From Micromonospora lutea (GTDB taxonomy: Bacteria > Actinomycetota > Actinomycetes > Mycobacteriales > Micromonosporaceae), in the NCBI RefSeq assembly GCF_016863535.1, contig NZ_BOPB01000001.1:271550-335549 (forward strand): a stretch of 64,000 nucleotides of DNA. Direction: 5' to 3'. Position numbers and translations under genes: made by a program. Shown piece after piece: positions 7,401-15,833 of this stretch. Positions within the stretch are counted from its first letter, which is position 1; every line of letters starts with the position of its first letter. Under the pieces are notes generated by a model. It had not been told where the DNA came from, made no database searches, and was given only the letters and a program-made list of their open reading frames with translations.

Positions 7401-8771
7401 GTGCAGTACTACGACAACGTCGTCGAAATGATCGGCAACACGCCGCTGGTCCGGCTGCGCAACGTGGCCGAGGGCATCCAGGCGACGGTGCTGGCGAAGG
7501 TGGAGTACCTCAACCCCGGCGGGTCGGTGAAGGACCGGATCGCGCTGCGCATGGTGGAGGACGCCGAGGCGGCGGGAATTCTCCGCCCGGGCGGCACCAT
7601 CGTCGAGCCGACCAGCGGTAACACCGGCGTCGGGTTGGCCCTGGTGGCCCAGCTCAAGGGCTACAAGTGCGTCTTCGTCTGCCCGGACAAGGTCAGCCAG
7701 GACAAGCAGGACGTGCTGCGGGCGTACGGCGCCGAGGTGGTGGTCTGCCCGACCGCGGTGGCACCGGAGGACCCCCGTTCCTACTACAACGTCTCCGACC
7801 GGCTGGCCCGGGAGATCCCCGGCGCGTGGAAGCCCAACCAGTACGCCAACGTGGCGAACCCGCGCTCGCACTACGAGACCACCGGTCCGGAGCTGTGGAA
7901 GCAGACCGAGGGACGGATCACGCACTTCGTGGCCGGGGTGGGCACCGGCGGCACGATCTCCGGGATCGGGCGTTACCTGAAGGAGGCGTCCGGCGGCACG
8001 GTCAAGGTCATCGGCGCCGACCCGGAGGGCTCGGTCTACTCCGGCGGCACCGGCCGGCCCTACCTGGTCGAGGGGGTCGGCGAGGACTTCTGGCCGGAGA
8101 CGTACGACCGGACGGTGGCCGACGAGATCATCGAGGTCTCGGACAAGCAGTCGTTCGAGATGACCCGGCGGCTGGCCCGCGAGGAGGGGCTGCTGGTCGG
8201 TGGCTCCTGCGGGATGGCGGCCGTCGCGGCGTTGCAGGTGGCCCGCGCCGCCGGCCCGGACGACGTGATCGTGGTGCTGCTGCCGGACGGCGGCCGGGGC
8301 TACCTTTCCAAGATCTTCAATGACGACTGGATGGCCCGTTACGGTTTCCTCGACGCCGCCGGCTCCGAGCCCACCGTGTCGGAGGCGCTGGCCAGCAAGC
8401 CGGGTCGCCTGCCCGAACTGGTGCACGTGCACCCGACCGAGACGGTCCGCGACGCGGTGGACTACATGCGCGAGTACGGCGTATCGCAGCTGCCCGTGCT
8501 CAAGGCCGAACCGCCGGTGGTGACCGGTGAGGTGGCCGGCTCCATCGCGGAGAAGGACCTGCTCGACGCGCTCTTCACCGGCCAGGCGCAGCTCCACGAC
8601 ACGATCGAGCGCCACATGGCGCCGCCGCTGCCGATGATCGGCGGCGGTCAGCCGGTCAGCGAGGCGGTGAACCTGCTGGAGAAGTCCGATGCCGCGCTGG
8701 TGCTGATCGACGGCAAGCCCAAGGGCGTGCTCACCCGCCAGGACCTCCTAGCCCACCTCGGCGCCCGCTGA
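7401..8771 (+). CDS. cbs: Cystathionine beta-synthase
   Basis: 456 residues from GTG 7401. The N-terminal fold-type II PLP domain (1-320) holds the Schiff-base Lys44 in GGSVKDR, the substrate loop TSGNTG and the phosphate-binding GVGTGGTISG. The C-terminal part (about 335-456) is a pair of CBS motifs, ending LIDGKPKGVLTRQDLL. The enzyme condenses serine and homocysteine to cystathionine, the first step of reverse transsulfuration. There is no heme-binding N-terminal extension, as expected for bacterial CBS. The CBS pair would bind an adenosyl ligand. With metB at 18 kb both transsulfuration directions are covered. The 3' end meets family B repeats. Confidence 0.94.
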   Translation: MQYYDNVVEMIGNTPLVRLRNVAEGIQATVLAKVEYLNPGGSVKDRIALRMVEDAEAAGILRPGGTIVEPTSGNTGVGLALVAQLKGYKCVFVCPDKVSQDKQDVLRAYGAEVVVCPTAVAPEDPRSYYNVSDRLAREIPGAWKPNQYANVANPRSHYETTGPELWKQTEGRITHFVAGVGTGGTISGIGRYLKEASGGTVKVIGADPEGSVYSGGTGRPYLVEGVGEDFWPETYDRTVADEIIEVSDKQSFEMTRRLAREEGLLVGGSCGMAAVAALQVARAAGPDDVIVVLLPDGGRGYLSKIFNDDWMARYGFLDAAGSEPTVSEALASKPGRLPELVHVHPTETVRDAVDYMREYGVSQLPVLKAEPPVVTGEVAGSIAEKDLLDALFTGQAQLHDTIERHMAPPLPMIGGGQPVSEAVNLLEKSDAALVLIDGKPKGVLTRQDLLAHLGAR

Positions 8772-8774
8772 ACG

Positions 8775-8831
8775 TGCAAGGAAGGGCACCTTTTTAACGC
8801 CTGGTGCATAGCAGGGGCCCCCTCTTAACGC
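8775..8831 (+). repeat. Repeat family B, copy 1 (57-nt module)
   Basis: The module starts TGCAAGGAAGGGCACC, continues TTTTTAACGCCTGGTGCATAG and ends CCCTCTTAACGC (pieces quoted separately). Copy 2 lies 23 bases away in inverted orientation, and copy 3 is at 31382-31438. Internally the motif GGAAGGGCACCTT-TTAAC occurs twice, about 31 bases apart, as an imperfect direct repeat. It lies directly after the cbs stop codon. Confidence 0.92.
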
Positions 8832-8854
8832 CGCCCTCGAATTCGCAAGATCGA

Positions 8855-8911
8855 GTGTTAAGAAGGTGCCCTTCCTATACCGCAGGCGTTAAGAAGGTGC
8901 CCTTCCTTACA
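8855..8911 (-). repeat. Repeat family B, copy 2 (inverted)
   Basis: 57-nt module in reverse orientation, starting TGTAAGGAAGGGCACC on the minus strand. With copy 1 it forms a 57-bp imperfect inverted repeat around a 23-nt spacer containing GAATTC, in the gap between two convergent genes. The TAA in its first bases is the stop codon of the GNAT gene. Confidence 0.92.
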
Positions 8912-9416
8912 GACTCAGGGTGTAGCGGAGTTGAGGGACCTGGATGGTGCCGATGAATTCGTTCTGTTCGGTGCCGGTCGGCTGCCAGCCACCACGCTCG
9001 TAGAAGCGGCGGGCCGGGAGGTTGTCGCGCAGCACCCAGAGCACCGCGCGCCGCCACCCCCGCTTCCGCATGCCGGCCAGCGCGTCGCTCATCAGCTCCC
9101 GGCCGACGCCTCGACCGCGCTCGGCCGGGGCCAGGTGGATCGCGCAGAGCATCCCGGCATCCGACCCGTCCTCGTCGTCCGGGCCGAAGTAGCTGAATCC
9201 GGCCAGGGCGTCGTCCCGTACGGCCAGGGTCATCCGGTGACTGTCGCGCTCCCAGGTCCACCGCTGCGTCCAGTATTCGCCCATCGCCTCCGGCGTCGGG
9301 TCGGCCAGCGCCTCGGGCGGCAGGAAAGACGAGTAGGCGGCGACCCGGGAACGTTGGTGCAGGGCACCGACCGCCATGAGGTCATCGGAAGTCGCGGCAC
9401 GTAGCGTGACGGTCAC
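8907..9416 (-). CDS. GNAT family N-acetyltransferase
   Basis: 169 residues from GTG 9416. The acetyl-CoA binding motif A is RGRGVGREL (about 100-108), with conserved N- and C-terminal strands ([22 protein letters not shown]), all typical of single-domain GNAT enzymes. The substrate is not predictable. The start overlaps the rnz stop by 4 bases (GTGA), so it is translationally coupled and the second gene of an rnz operon. The stop codon TAA is the third to fifth base of repeat B copy 2, making the last codons (Leu-stop) part of the repeat. Confidence 0.87.
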   Translation of the reverse strand: MTVTLRAATSDDLMAVGALHQRSRVAAYSSFLPPEALADPTPEAMGEYWTQRWTWERDSHRMTLAVRDDALAGFSYFGPDDEDGSDAGMLCAIHLAPAERGRGVGRELMSDALAGMRKRGWRRAVLWVLRDNLPARRFYERGGWQPTGTEQNEFIGTIQVPQLRYTLSL

Positions 9417-10336
9417 TCGTCCGAGGGTACCCGCCGGGGTGGTACCCGAACCGTGGTCAGATCCTCGGCGATCACCAGATCCCCGTCGAAGTGCCGGCGG
9501 GCCTCGTCGACGAAGCGGGCCGGATCGGCGTACCGCTGGGAGAAGTGGGTGAGCACCAGTCGGCGTACCCCCGACTCGGCCGCCACCCGCGCGGCCTGGC
9601 CGGCGGTGAGGTGCCCGTACTCGGCGGCGAGCGCGGCCTCCGACTCCAGGAACGTCGACTCGATGACCAGCAGGTCGGCGTGTTCGGCGAGGGCGTACAC
9701 CGCGTCGCAGAGCGCGGTGTCCATCACGAAGGCGAACCGCTGCCCCGGCCGGCGCACGCTCACCTCCTCCCGGGTGACCCGGCGCCCGTCGAGGTCGAGG
9801 TGGCCGGTGCGGAGCAGCTCACCGACGGCCGGCCCGGCGATGCCGTACGCGGCCAGCTTCTCCGGCAGCATCCGACGCCCGTCCGGCTCCAGCAGCCGAT
9901 AGCCGTACGTCTCGACGCGGTGCCGCAGCCGTCGCGCCTCCAACGTCCCGTGGCGCAGCACGATCCGCTGCCCGTCCGCCTCGATGGGTTCCACGGCCAG
10001 TTCGGCGGTCTCGTGGAAGGAACTGGCGTGTCGCAGCCGGGCGAAGTAGTCGACACCCCCCGCCGGGAAGTGCACCGCCACCGGGCGGGGCACCCGGTCC
10101 AGGGACAGGCGCTGGATCATGCCGGGCAGGCCGAGACAGTGGTCGCCGTGGAAGTGGGTGACGCAGATCCGGGTCAGGTCGGTGGCGGTGACGCTGCTGT
10201 GCAGCAACTGCCGCTGACTGCCCTCGCCGGGGTCGAAGAGGATCACCTCGTCGTCCCAGCGCAGCACGTAGCCGTTGTGGTTGCGGGCCCGGGTGGGCGT
10301 CTGGCTCGCCGTGCCGAGCACCACCAGCTCGCGCAT
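9413..10336 (-). CDS. rnz: Ribonuclease Z (tRNA 3' processing)
   Basis: 307 residues from ATG 10336, chosen because the metallo-beta-lactamase domain begins [16 protein letters not shown] and CCGGAGG lies about 12 bases upstream; an in-frame extension upstream would cross the structured leader. Zinc ligands: His61, His63, Asp65 and His66 in [10 protein letters not shown], with downstream MDTA and LTHFSQRY. RNase Z cuts tRNA precursors after the discriminator base. This matters here because the tRNA at 1871 lacks an encoded CCA. It is preceded by a remarkable structured leader (10368-10582) and overlaps the next gene by 4 bases. Confidence 0.93.
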   Translation of the reverse strand: MRELVVLGTASQTPTRARNHNGYVLRWDDEVILFDPGEGSQRQLLHSSVTATDLTRICVTHFHGDHCLGLPGMIQRLSLDRVPRPVAVHFPAGGVDYFARLRHASSFHETAELAVEPIEADGQRIVLRHGTLEARRLRHRVETYGYRLLEPDGRRMLPEKLAAYGIAGPAVGELLRTGHLDLDGRRVTREEVSVRRPGQRFAFVMDTALCDAVYALAEHADLLVIESTFLESEAALAAEYGHLTAGQAARVAAESGVRRLVLTHFSQRYADPARFVDEARRHFDGDLVIAEDLTTVRVPPRRVPSDE

Positions 10337-10367
10337 GGACACGGGCCGCCTCCGGTGAAGATGAAGC

Positions 10368-10582
10368 GACCCCCGGGGCTTCCGCGCTGACGCGGGCCGG
10401 CTGGACTGGGCCGGCACCCCGGGGGTCGGGTGGCTGTCGTGGTTTCGCCGCACCGCTGCCACACGGTCTCGACGACTCTTACCGTGCCCGTCCGAGGGAC
10501 GAGCGTCACTGTCGAGGACAGCGGCTAGCGGACAGCCACCTCACGAGTCCGATTGCTATACAAGTCTGGACCACCTCCTTTC
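10368..10582 (-). ncRNA. Structured leader or small RNA upstream of rnz
   Basis: Read on the minus strand, in order: GAAAGGAGGTGGTCCA (10582-10567), complementary to the actinobacterial 16S 3' end with one G-U pair; a 12-codon ORF; hairpin CGGAC/GTCCG (10551-10529); two near-identical hairpins, CTGTC-CTC-GACAG (10521-10509) and CGTCC-CTC-GGACG (10501-10489); hairpin CACGGT/ACCGTG (10486-10462); then a three-way junction (10427-10368). The junction is closed by the perfect 11-bp stem GACCCCCGGGG/CCCCGGGGGTC and contains GCCGGC/GCCGGC and CCGCG-TCAG-CGCGG arms. It ends 31 bases before the rnz ATG. It may be an attenuator or riboregulator of rnz, or an independent sRNA ending at the junction. 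I do not recognise a named family. Confidence 0.6.
10525..10563 (-). CDS. Possible leader micro-ORF (12 residues, TTG start)
   Basis: TTG at 10563 reads [12 protein letters not shown] and stops at TAG (10525-10527). The extended Shine-Dalgarno (AAAGGAGGTGG) ends about 8-10 bases before it, far stronger than the site of any other gene in the window. Hairpin 10529-10551 lies inside it, so translation would unfold that hairpin, as in attenuator peptides. A second 12-codon frame from GTG 10545 is also open. Coding status is inference from the ribosome binding site only. Confidence 0.35.
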   Translation of the reverse strand: MYSNRTREVAVR

Positions 10583-10657
10583 CCGTGTACCGTCACGCTA
10601 TCCAGCCGCCGGCCCACGGGCAACGGATTTCGATCACACTGCCGGTCGTACCCGGTG

Positions 10658-11851
10658 TCAGGCGTCCTGGACGATGCCGATCGGGCCCTCGCGGGGGCCG
10701 TCGGCGTTGGCCGGCTGCACCGCCAGTGACGGAAAGTCGGCCAGGTCCCCCTCCGGCTCTGCGTCCCATTCGGGGAACACCAGGTCGCTCTGGAGGTAGA
10801 GGCAGATCAACTGGGCCAGGTGGCGCAGTCCTTCCAGGTGGGTGCGCTCGTGACCGTGGGTGGCGTCGACGCCGAAGCCGAGCAGTGCCACCCGGGCGTG
10901 CGCACCGGCCTCCACCGCCGCCGCCACGTCCGAGCGGTAGTAGTCGAAGACGTCCCGGACGAGATCCACGTCGTGTTCCCGGGCGATCGCGGCCAGATTG
11001 CGGGTGAGGTGGTAGTCGAAGGGCCCCACGCCGTCGCCCATCGCCAGGGTGGCGCAGTGCTCCCGGGACTGCTGTCCGGGGGCGACCACCGCCGCGTCGA
11101 CCGAGACGATCTCGGCCACGTCGGGGTCGAGGCCGTGGGACGCGCCGTGGCCGATCTCCTCGGTCACGGTGATCAGCAGGTGCGCGGTCACCGCGGGCTT
11201 CACCCCGGCGTCGACCATCGCCTTCATGGCGGTCAGCACCGCGGCCACCCCGGCCTTGTCGTCCAGGTGCCGGGACTTGACGTACCCGCTGGGGGTGACC
11301 GTCGGGTTGGGCAGGAACGCGACGAAGTCGCCCGCGTCGATGCCGAGCGCCCGCAGCCCGGCGATGTCCTCCACCGGCTCGTCGACGCGTACCTCCACCT
11401 GCTCCCAGCCGATGCCCTGCAGGTCGACCGCCTCGTTGTAGCGGTGGCCGCTGGCCTTGAGCGGCAGTACCTGACCGGTGATCACCCGATCCAGGTCGTC
11501 GGTGAAGATCCGTACGTGGGCACCCTCGGCGAACCGGGCGCTGTGCGTGCCGATCGGCTTCAGCTCCAGCCGACCGTTCTCCTTGAGCCGCTTGACCATC
11601 CCGCCGATCGTGTCGGTGTGCACCACGATGGCCCGGTCCGCGCCGGTTTCGCGAGGCCCGGGCAGGCAGGCGCTCAGCGCGCCCCGGCGGGTCAGCGTCG
11701 ACGGGATGCCGAGCGCCGACAGGCGCTCACCGACGTACTGCTGCACATGGTCGGTGCGTCCCGACGGACTCGGAATGTCGAGCAGCTCGACCAGCACCTG
11801 ACGGAGATAGTCCAGGTCGATGGGGAGCGGAGTGGTCTTGCGTACGGTCAT
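10658..11851 (-). CDS. M42-like metallopeptidase of the NAGGN osmoprotectant cluster
   Basis: 397 residues from ATG 11851. The M20/M42 co-catalytic metal set is visible: His78 and Asp80 in VVHTDTIGG, Asp197/Asp198 in RHLDDKAG, Glu231/Glu232 in TVTEEIGHG, plus YYRSDVA and the C-terminal GVDATHGHERTH. It belongs to the peptidase subgroup that travels with N-acetylglutaminylglutamine amide (NAGGN) genes; its exact role there (turnover or processing) is unknown. The start overlaps the ngg stop by 4 bases (ATGA). It is the third and last gene of the asnO-ngg-peptidase operon. Confidence 0.88.
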   Translation of the reverse strand: MTVRKTTPLPIDLDYLRQVLVELLDIPSPSGRTDHVQQYVGERLSALGIPSTLTRRGALSACLPGPRETGADRAIVVHTDTIGGMVKRLKENGRLELKPIGTHSARFAEGAHVRIFTDDLDRVITGQVLPLKASGHRYNEAVDLQGIGWEQVEVRVDEPVEDIAGLRALGIDAGDFVAFLPNPTVTPSGYVKSRHLDDKAGVAAVLTAMKAMVDAGVKPAVTAHLLITVTEEIGHGASHGLDPDVAEIVSVDAAVVAPGQQSREHCATLAMGDGVGPFDYHLTRNLAAIAREHDVDLVRDVFDYYRSDVAAAVEAGAHARVALLGFGVDATHGHERTHLEGLRHLAQLICLYLQSDLVFPEWDAEPEGDLADFPSLAVQPANADGPREGPIGIVQDA

Positions 11852-13743
11852 GCCCCAGATGGTGCCGCACCGGCCGGGGTCCACAGCCGCTGCGGTGCCC
11901 GAGTCCCGGGAAAGAGCAGATCCACGAAGCGCTCGGCGGTCGGCTGTGGCTCGTGGTTGGCCAGCCCGGGCCGCTCGTTGGCCTCGATGAAGACGTGTTC
12001 GGGTTGGTCCGGCGCCGGCACCAGCAGATCCAGCCCGGTGACCGGGATGTCGATGGCGCGACTGGCGGCCACGCACGCCTCGGCGATCGCCGGGTGCAGC
12101 TCCCCGGTCACGTCGTGGATGGTGCCGCCGGTGTGCAGGTTCGCGGTGCGCCGCACGGCCAGCAGCTGACCCTCCGGCAGGACGTCGTGCAGGTGGTGAC
12201 CGGCCTCGGTGACCACGTCCCGGGTCATGTCGTCGAGCGGGATGCGGGACTCGCCACCGGTGGCGGCGGCCCGGCGGCGACTCTGCCGCTCGATCAGCTC
12301 GGCGATGTCGTGCACCCCGTCGCCGGTGATCGAGGCGGGCCGGCGTACGGCGGCGGCCACCACCTCGTGATCGATCATGACGACCCGTAGGTCCTCACCG
12401 GTGCAGAGCTCCTCCAGCAACACCTCGGGGCAGAACCGGGCGGCCAGTTCGACGGCGGCGGCCAGTGCCTCCGGGGTGCGTACGCCGACGGTGATGCCGT
12501 TGCCCTGCTCGCCCCGGGCCGGCTTGACCACCAGCTGACCCACCTCGGCGAGGAACTCCGCGTCAGCGGCGTCGCCGGTGGCGGTGCGTCCACGGGGTAC
12601 CGACAGGCCGGCCTCGGTCAGGATCCGGCGGGTGACCCGCTTGTCGTCGCAGCGGCTCATCGCGACCGCCGAGGTCAGCTCGGACAGCGACTCCCGGGTG
12701 AGGATGGTCCGGCCGCCGCTGGTCAGCCGCAGCTCCCCCCACTCCGGGTCGGTCACCTCCACCCGGATACCCCGCCGCATCGCCTCGTCGGCGACGATCC
12801 GCGCGTACGGGTTGAGCCCGTCGTAGCCGACCGGCATGGCCGGCAGGAACAACCGCTCGTTGATCGGGTTCTTCCGCTTCACGCAGAGCGTGGCGGTGCG
12901 GTAGAAGCCGAGCCGCTCGTAGAGGCGGACCGCCCCGGCGTTCTCGGCGAGCACGGACAGATCGACGTACGCGCGACCCCGGGCCACCAACCGGGCGGCC
13001 AGCTCGGTGATCAGTGCCTGCCCGGTCCCGGGCGGAGCCTGGTTGAAGTCGACGGTGAGGCACCACAGGCTGGCGCCGTTGTCCGGGTCGTCGAAGACCG
13101 CCACATGGTCGATACCGGTGATCGTGCCGACGATCTCGCCGCTGGCCGCTTCGGCGACCAGGTGCAGGAAGCGGTCGGTCGCGGCGTTGTCGACCAGCAC
13201 CTCGACCGGGGCGGTGACCATGCCGTTGGCCGCGTAGATCCGGTTGACCGCGTCGGCGTCGGCGGCGTCACGCAACCGACGGATGCGTACCCCGGGCAGC
13301 TCGTTGCGGCCGTCCAGCGGTGCCGGAATCTCGGCGGTGCCGGCCTCCTCGCTGGTGCCGGATCCGAGCTGGGGCCCGCGATGCTGGCCGCCGAGCGGCA
13401 GCCGGTAGGTCAGCGACGGGTCGATGAACAACTCGTCGGGGAGCCGGGAGACCAGCACGTGCGGGTCGCGCAGGTAGATGCAGATGTCCCGGGAGCCGGC
13501 CGCCTCGGAGCGCAGCACGTCGGCGACCGCGGACTGGTCGGCGAAGGTCTGGCCGAAGACCAGCCGTCCCCAACCGCAGTCGACGATGACGTCCGTGCCA
13601 GCGTCCGGACGTTCGTCGGCGGTCGGGTCGGCGGTGCCGCCCGTGGCGATCGGATCACCGCCCGGTCCGACCCGCTCGTACCGTCTGCCCGTGCCGCGAC
13701 CTCGGTCTGTCCGGGCGACTCCGGTGGCCAGGGTGTCGGTCAC
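11848..13743 (-). CDS. ngg: N-acetylglutaminylglutamine synthetase (GNAT + ATP-grasp fusion)
   Basis: 631 residues from GTG 13743, two bases after the asnO stop; the frame is open further into asnO, but coupling argues for this start. Domains: an N-terminal region (about 45-140); a GNAT acetyltransferase domain (about 150-310) with LSVLAENAGAVRLYERLGF; and an ATP-grasp ligase domain (about 350-600) with VVKPARGEQGNGITVG, EELCTGEDLRV and the metal-binding FIEANERPG. Known family role: acetylation of glutamine and ligation of a second glutamine to make the dipeptide that AsnO then amidates to the osmolyte NAGGN. The domain order matches the characterised rhizobial and Pseudomonas enzymes, and the position between asnO and the M42 gene makes the call firm. 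Confidence 0.9.
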   Translation of the reverse strand: MTDTLATGVARTDRGRGTGRRYERVGPGGDPIATGGTADPTADERPDAGTDVIVDCGWGRLVFGQTFADQSAVADVLRSEAAGSRDICIYLRDPHVLVSRLPDELFIDPSLTYRLPLGGQHRGPQLGSGTSEEAGTAEIPAPLDGRNELPGVRIRRLRDAADADAVNRIYAANGMVTAPVEVLVDNAATDRFLHLVAEAASGEIVGTITGIDHVAVFDDPDNGASLWCLTVDFNQAPPGTGQALITELAARLVARGRAYVDLSVLAENAGAVRLYERLGFYRTATLCVKRKNPINERLFLPAMPVGYDGLNPYARIVADEAMRRGIRVEVTDPEWGELRLTSGGRTILTRESLSELTSAVAMSRCDDKRVTRRILTEAGLSVPRGRTATGDAADAEFLAEVGQLVVKPARGEQGNGITVGVRTPEALAAAVELAARFCPEVLLEELCTGEDLRVVMIDHEVVAAAVRRPASITGDGVHDIAELIERQSRRRAAATGGESRIPLDDMTRDVVTEAGHHLHDVLPEGQLLAVRRTANLHTGGTIHDVTGELHPAIAEACVAASRAIDIPVTGLDLLVPAPDQPEHVFIEANERPGLANHEPQPTAERFVDLLFPGTRAPQRLWTPAGAAPSGA

Positions 13744-13745
13744 GG

Positions 13746-15530
13746 TCAGTCGATTCCGTGGCTCTGGAGCCACATTTCCAGGAGTCCGAGTTGCCACAGC
13801 TTGTTTCCGTTCAACGGGGTCAGTTCGGCGTTGGGAGCGTCGAGCAGGGCGTTGACGTAATCGGTGCGGAACAGGTCGCGGCGGCGGGCCTCGGGGGCGT
13901 ACAGCGCGTCGCGTACCCGGTCGAGGAGCTTGCCTTCCAGGTGTGTCAGGCCCGGCACCGGGAAGTACCCCTTGGGCCGGTCGATGACCTCGTGCGGCAG
14001 CAGGCGGCGGCCGATCTCCTTCAGCACACCCTTGCCGCCCTGCGCCAGCTTCAGCTCCGGCGGGCAGGCGGCGGCCAGCTCCACGAACTCGTGATCCAGG
14101 AACGGCACCCGGGCCTCCAGCCCGTGCGCCATGGTCATGTTGTCGACCCGCTTGACCGGGTCGTCGGTGAGCATGATCTGCGTGTCGATGCGCAGACCGG
14201 CGTCGACCGCGGTCTGCGCGCCCGGTCGCGCCAGGTGCGCGGCGACGAACTCCCGGGCCGGGTCGCCGTCGGCCAGCCAGTCGGGGTTGAGCACCCGGGC
14301 CAGACCGGCGCCGTCCCGGTCGAAGAAGGCCCGAGCGTACGTGTCGAGCGCCTGCTCCCGGCCGACCTGCGCCAGCGGTGGATACCAGTGGTAGCCGCCC
14401 AGGATCTCGTCGGCGCCCTGACCGGACTGCACCACCTTGACGTGCCGCGCCACCTCCTGACTGAGCAGGTAGAAGGCGACGCAGTCGTGGCTGACCATGG
14501 GTTCGCTCATGGCCGCGACGGCCGCCTCCAGCGGCGGAACGAGATCCTGCGCGGCGACCCGGATCTGGTGGTGGTCGGTGTCGAAGGTCTTGGCGATCAC
14601 GTCGGAGTAACGGAACTCGTCACCTTCCCGGCCGCCGACGGCGTCGAAGCCGATGGAGAACGTGGAGAGCCCGCGCTGCCCCTCCCCGGCCAGCAGGGCG
14701 ACCACCAGGCTGGAGTCCAGGCCGCCGGAGAGCAGCACACCCACCGGCACGTCGGCGACCATCCGGCGGCGTACGGCGGTGGTGAGTGACTCGTGCAGCG
14801 CGTCCTGCCACTCTCGTTCCGACCATCCGGCGTGCTCGTCGCGCCGGAGGAACGGCGGGTCCCAGTAGACCCGCTCGTGGCTGCGCCCGTCGGCCTCGTA
14901 GACCCGGATGGTGGCCGGGGGCAGCTTGGCGACCCCGCGCAGGATGGTGCGCGGCGGCGGCACGATGCTGTGGAAGCTGAGGTAGTGGCCCAGCGCGACC
15001 GGGTCGATGGTGGTGTCCACCCCACCGCCGGCCAGCAGCGCCGGCAGGGTGCTGGCGAAGCGCACCACGCCGGGGGACTCGGCGAGGTAGAGCGGCTTGA
15101 TGCCGAGCCGGTCCCGGGCCAGCACCAGACGGCCGGTGTCCCGTTCGCTGATCGCCACGGCGAACATGCCCACCAGGTGGTCGACGAAGTCGAGCCCCCA
15201 CTCGGCGTACGCCTTGACGACGACCTCGCTGTCCCCGGCGGAGAAGAAGTGGTGGCCCTTGGCCTGTAGCTCGGCGCGCAGCTCACGATAGTTGTAGATG
15301 CAGCCGTTGAAGACGGCGGTCAGGCCGGCGGCGGAGTCGACGATCGGCTGGCCGCTGGCGGCCGACAGGTCGATGATCTTCAGTCGACGGTGGCCGAGGG
15401 CGACCGCCCCCTGTGACCACACTCCGCTCCCGTCGGGCCCCCGATCGCACATGGTGGCGGCCATCCGTTCCACCGCTGCGACGTCGGCGCGTGTCGCGTC
15501 CCGTCGGAACTCCCCAGCCAGTCCGCACAT
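13746..15530 (-). CDS. asnO: NAGGN amidotransferase, asparagine-synthase family
   Basis: 594 residues from ATG 15530, chosen so that Cys2 (MCGLAGEF) becomes the N-terminal nucleophile of the class II glutamine amidotransferase domain (1-210; CDRGPDGSG and AVFNGCIYNYRELR are visible). The C-terminal AsnB-type ATP-pyrophosphatase domain (about 230-590) has the PP-loop GVLLSGGLDSSLV, SFSIGFD and RVDNMTMAHGLEARVPFLD. The context ngg-M42 identifies it as the enzyme that converts the dipeptide's carboxylate to the amide of N-acetylglutaminylglutamine amide, rather than asparagine synthetase. No strong ribosome binding site is seen at the start. It is the first gene of the operon, with the promoter expected within 15531-15700. 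Confidence 0.9.
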   Translation of the reverse strand: MCGLAGEFRRDATRADVAAVERMAATMCDRGPDGSGVWSQGAVALGHRRLKIIDLSAASGQPIVDSAAGLTAVFNGCIYNYRELRAELQAKGHHFFSAGDSEVVVKAYAEWGLDFVDHLVGMFAVAISERDTGRLVLARDRLGIKPLYLAESPGVVRFASTLPALLAGGGVDTTIDPVALGHYLSFHSIVPPPRTILRGVAKLPPATIRVYEADGRSHERVYWDPPFLRRDEHAGWSEREWQDALHESLTTAVRRRMVADVPVGVLLSGGLDSSLVVALLAGEGQRGLSTFSIGFDAVGGREGDEFRYSDVIAKTFDTDHHQIRVAAQDLVPPLEAAVAAMSEPMVSHDCVAFYLLSQEVARHVKVVQSGQGADEILGGYHWYPPLAQVGREQALDTYARAFFDRDGAGLARVLNPDWLADGDPAREFVAAHLARPGAQTAVDAGLRIDTQIMLTDDPVKRVDNMTMAHGLEARVPFLDHEFVELAAACPPELKLAQGGKGVLKEIGRRLLPHEVIDRPKGYFPVPGLTHLEGKLLDRVRDALYAPEARRRDLFRTDYVNALLDAPNAELTPLNGNKLWQLGLLEMWLQSHGID

Positions 15531-15833
15531 GTGGGCCCATGCTGCCAGAGGATGTTGCGATTTGCCTGTTGAGACCATGACGGTCGTGTAACAGCATTGC
15601 TAGAATCCGCGCCCCGCGATCAAGCGCATCTCAGGTCGGTCGAGCGCTGGGCTTTTCCGGGCGTCTCGTGGTCTTTACGGCTTTCGCAGGGCGGCTCCAG
15701 ATGTGACGAATGCCGCAATACGCGCGGCATCGAGGTGGTCACGCCCTCCATGGTCCGGTGACCCGGACGCCGGTCCGGCCCACCGATCTCGGCGGGCCGG
15801 CCGTCACGTCACACCTACCGTGCGTGGCTGCGC
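15531..15833. other. Intergenic region upstream of asnO
   Basis: 303 bases between asnO and msrA, both on the minus strand. It should carry the asnO promoter and the msrA 3' end. I see no convincing ORF. The only clear structure is the GC hairpin listed separately at 15775-15800. No osmo-regulatory motif could be recognised. Confidence 0.5.
15775..15800 (-). terminator. Candidate msrA terminator hairpin
   Basis: CCGGCCC (15775-15781) pairs with GGGCCGG (15794-15800) across a 12-nt loop, 34 bases after the msrA stop on the minus strand. It is a modest 7-bp stem without a U-tract. Confidence 0.4.

Noticed and set aside
8832..8854. CRISPR-like spacer between family B copies
   Set aside because: The two repeats are inverted, not direct, there is only one spacer, and no cas genes are present.
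10368..10427. 6C small RNA of actinobacteria
   Set aside because: 6C RNAs need two hairpins with at least six cytosines in the loops; here the cytosine runs are in the paired stem and are five long.
10567..10582. Fragment of a 16S rRNA 3' end on the plus strand
   Set aside because: The 16-base match is explained better as an extended Shine-Dalgarno on the minus strand; no further rRNA homology flanks it.
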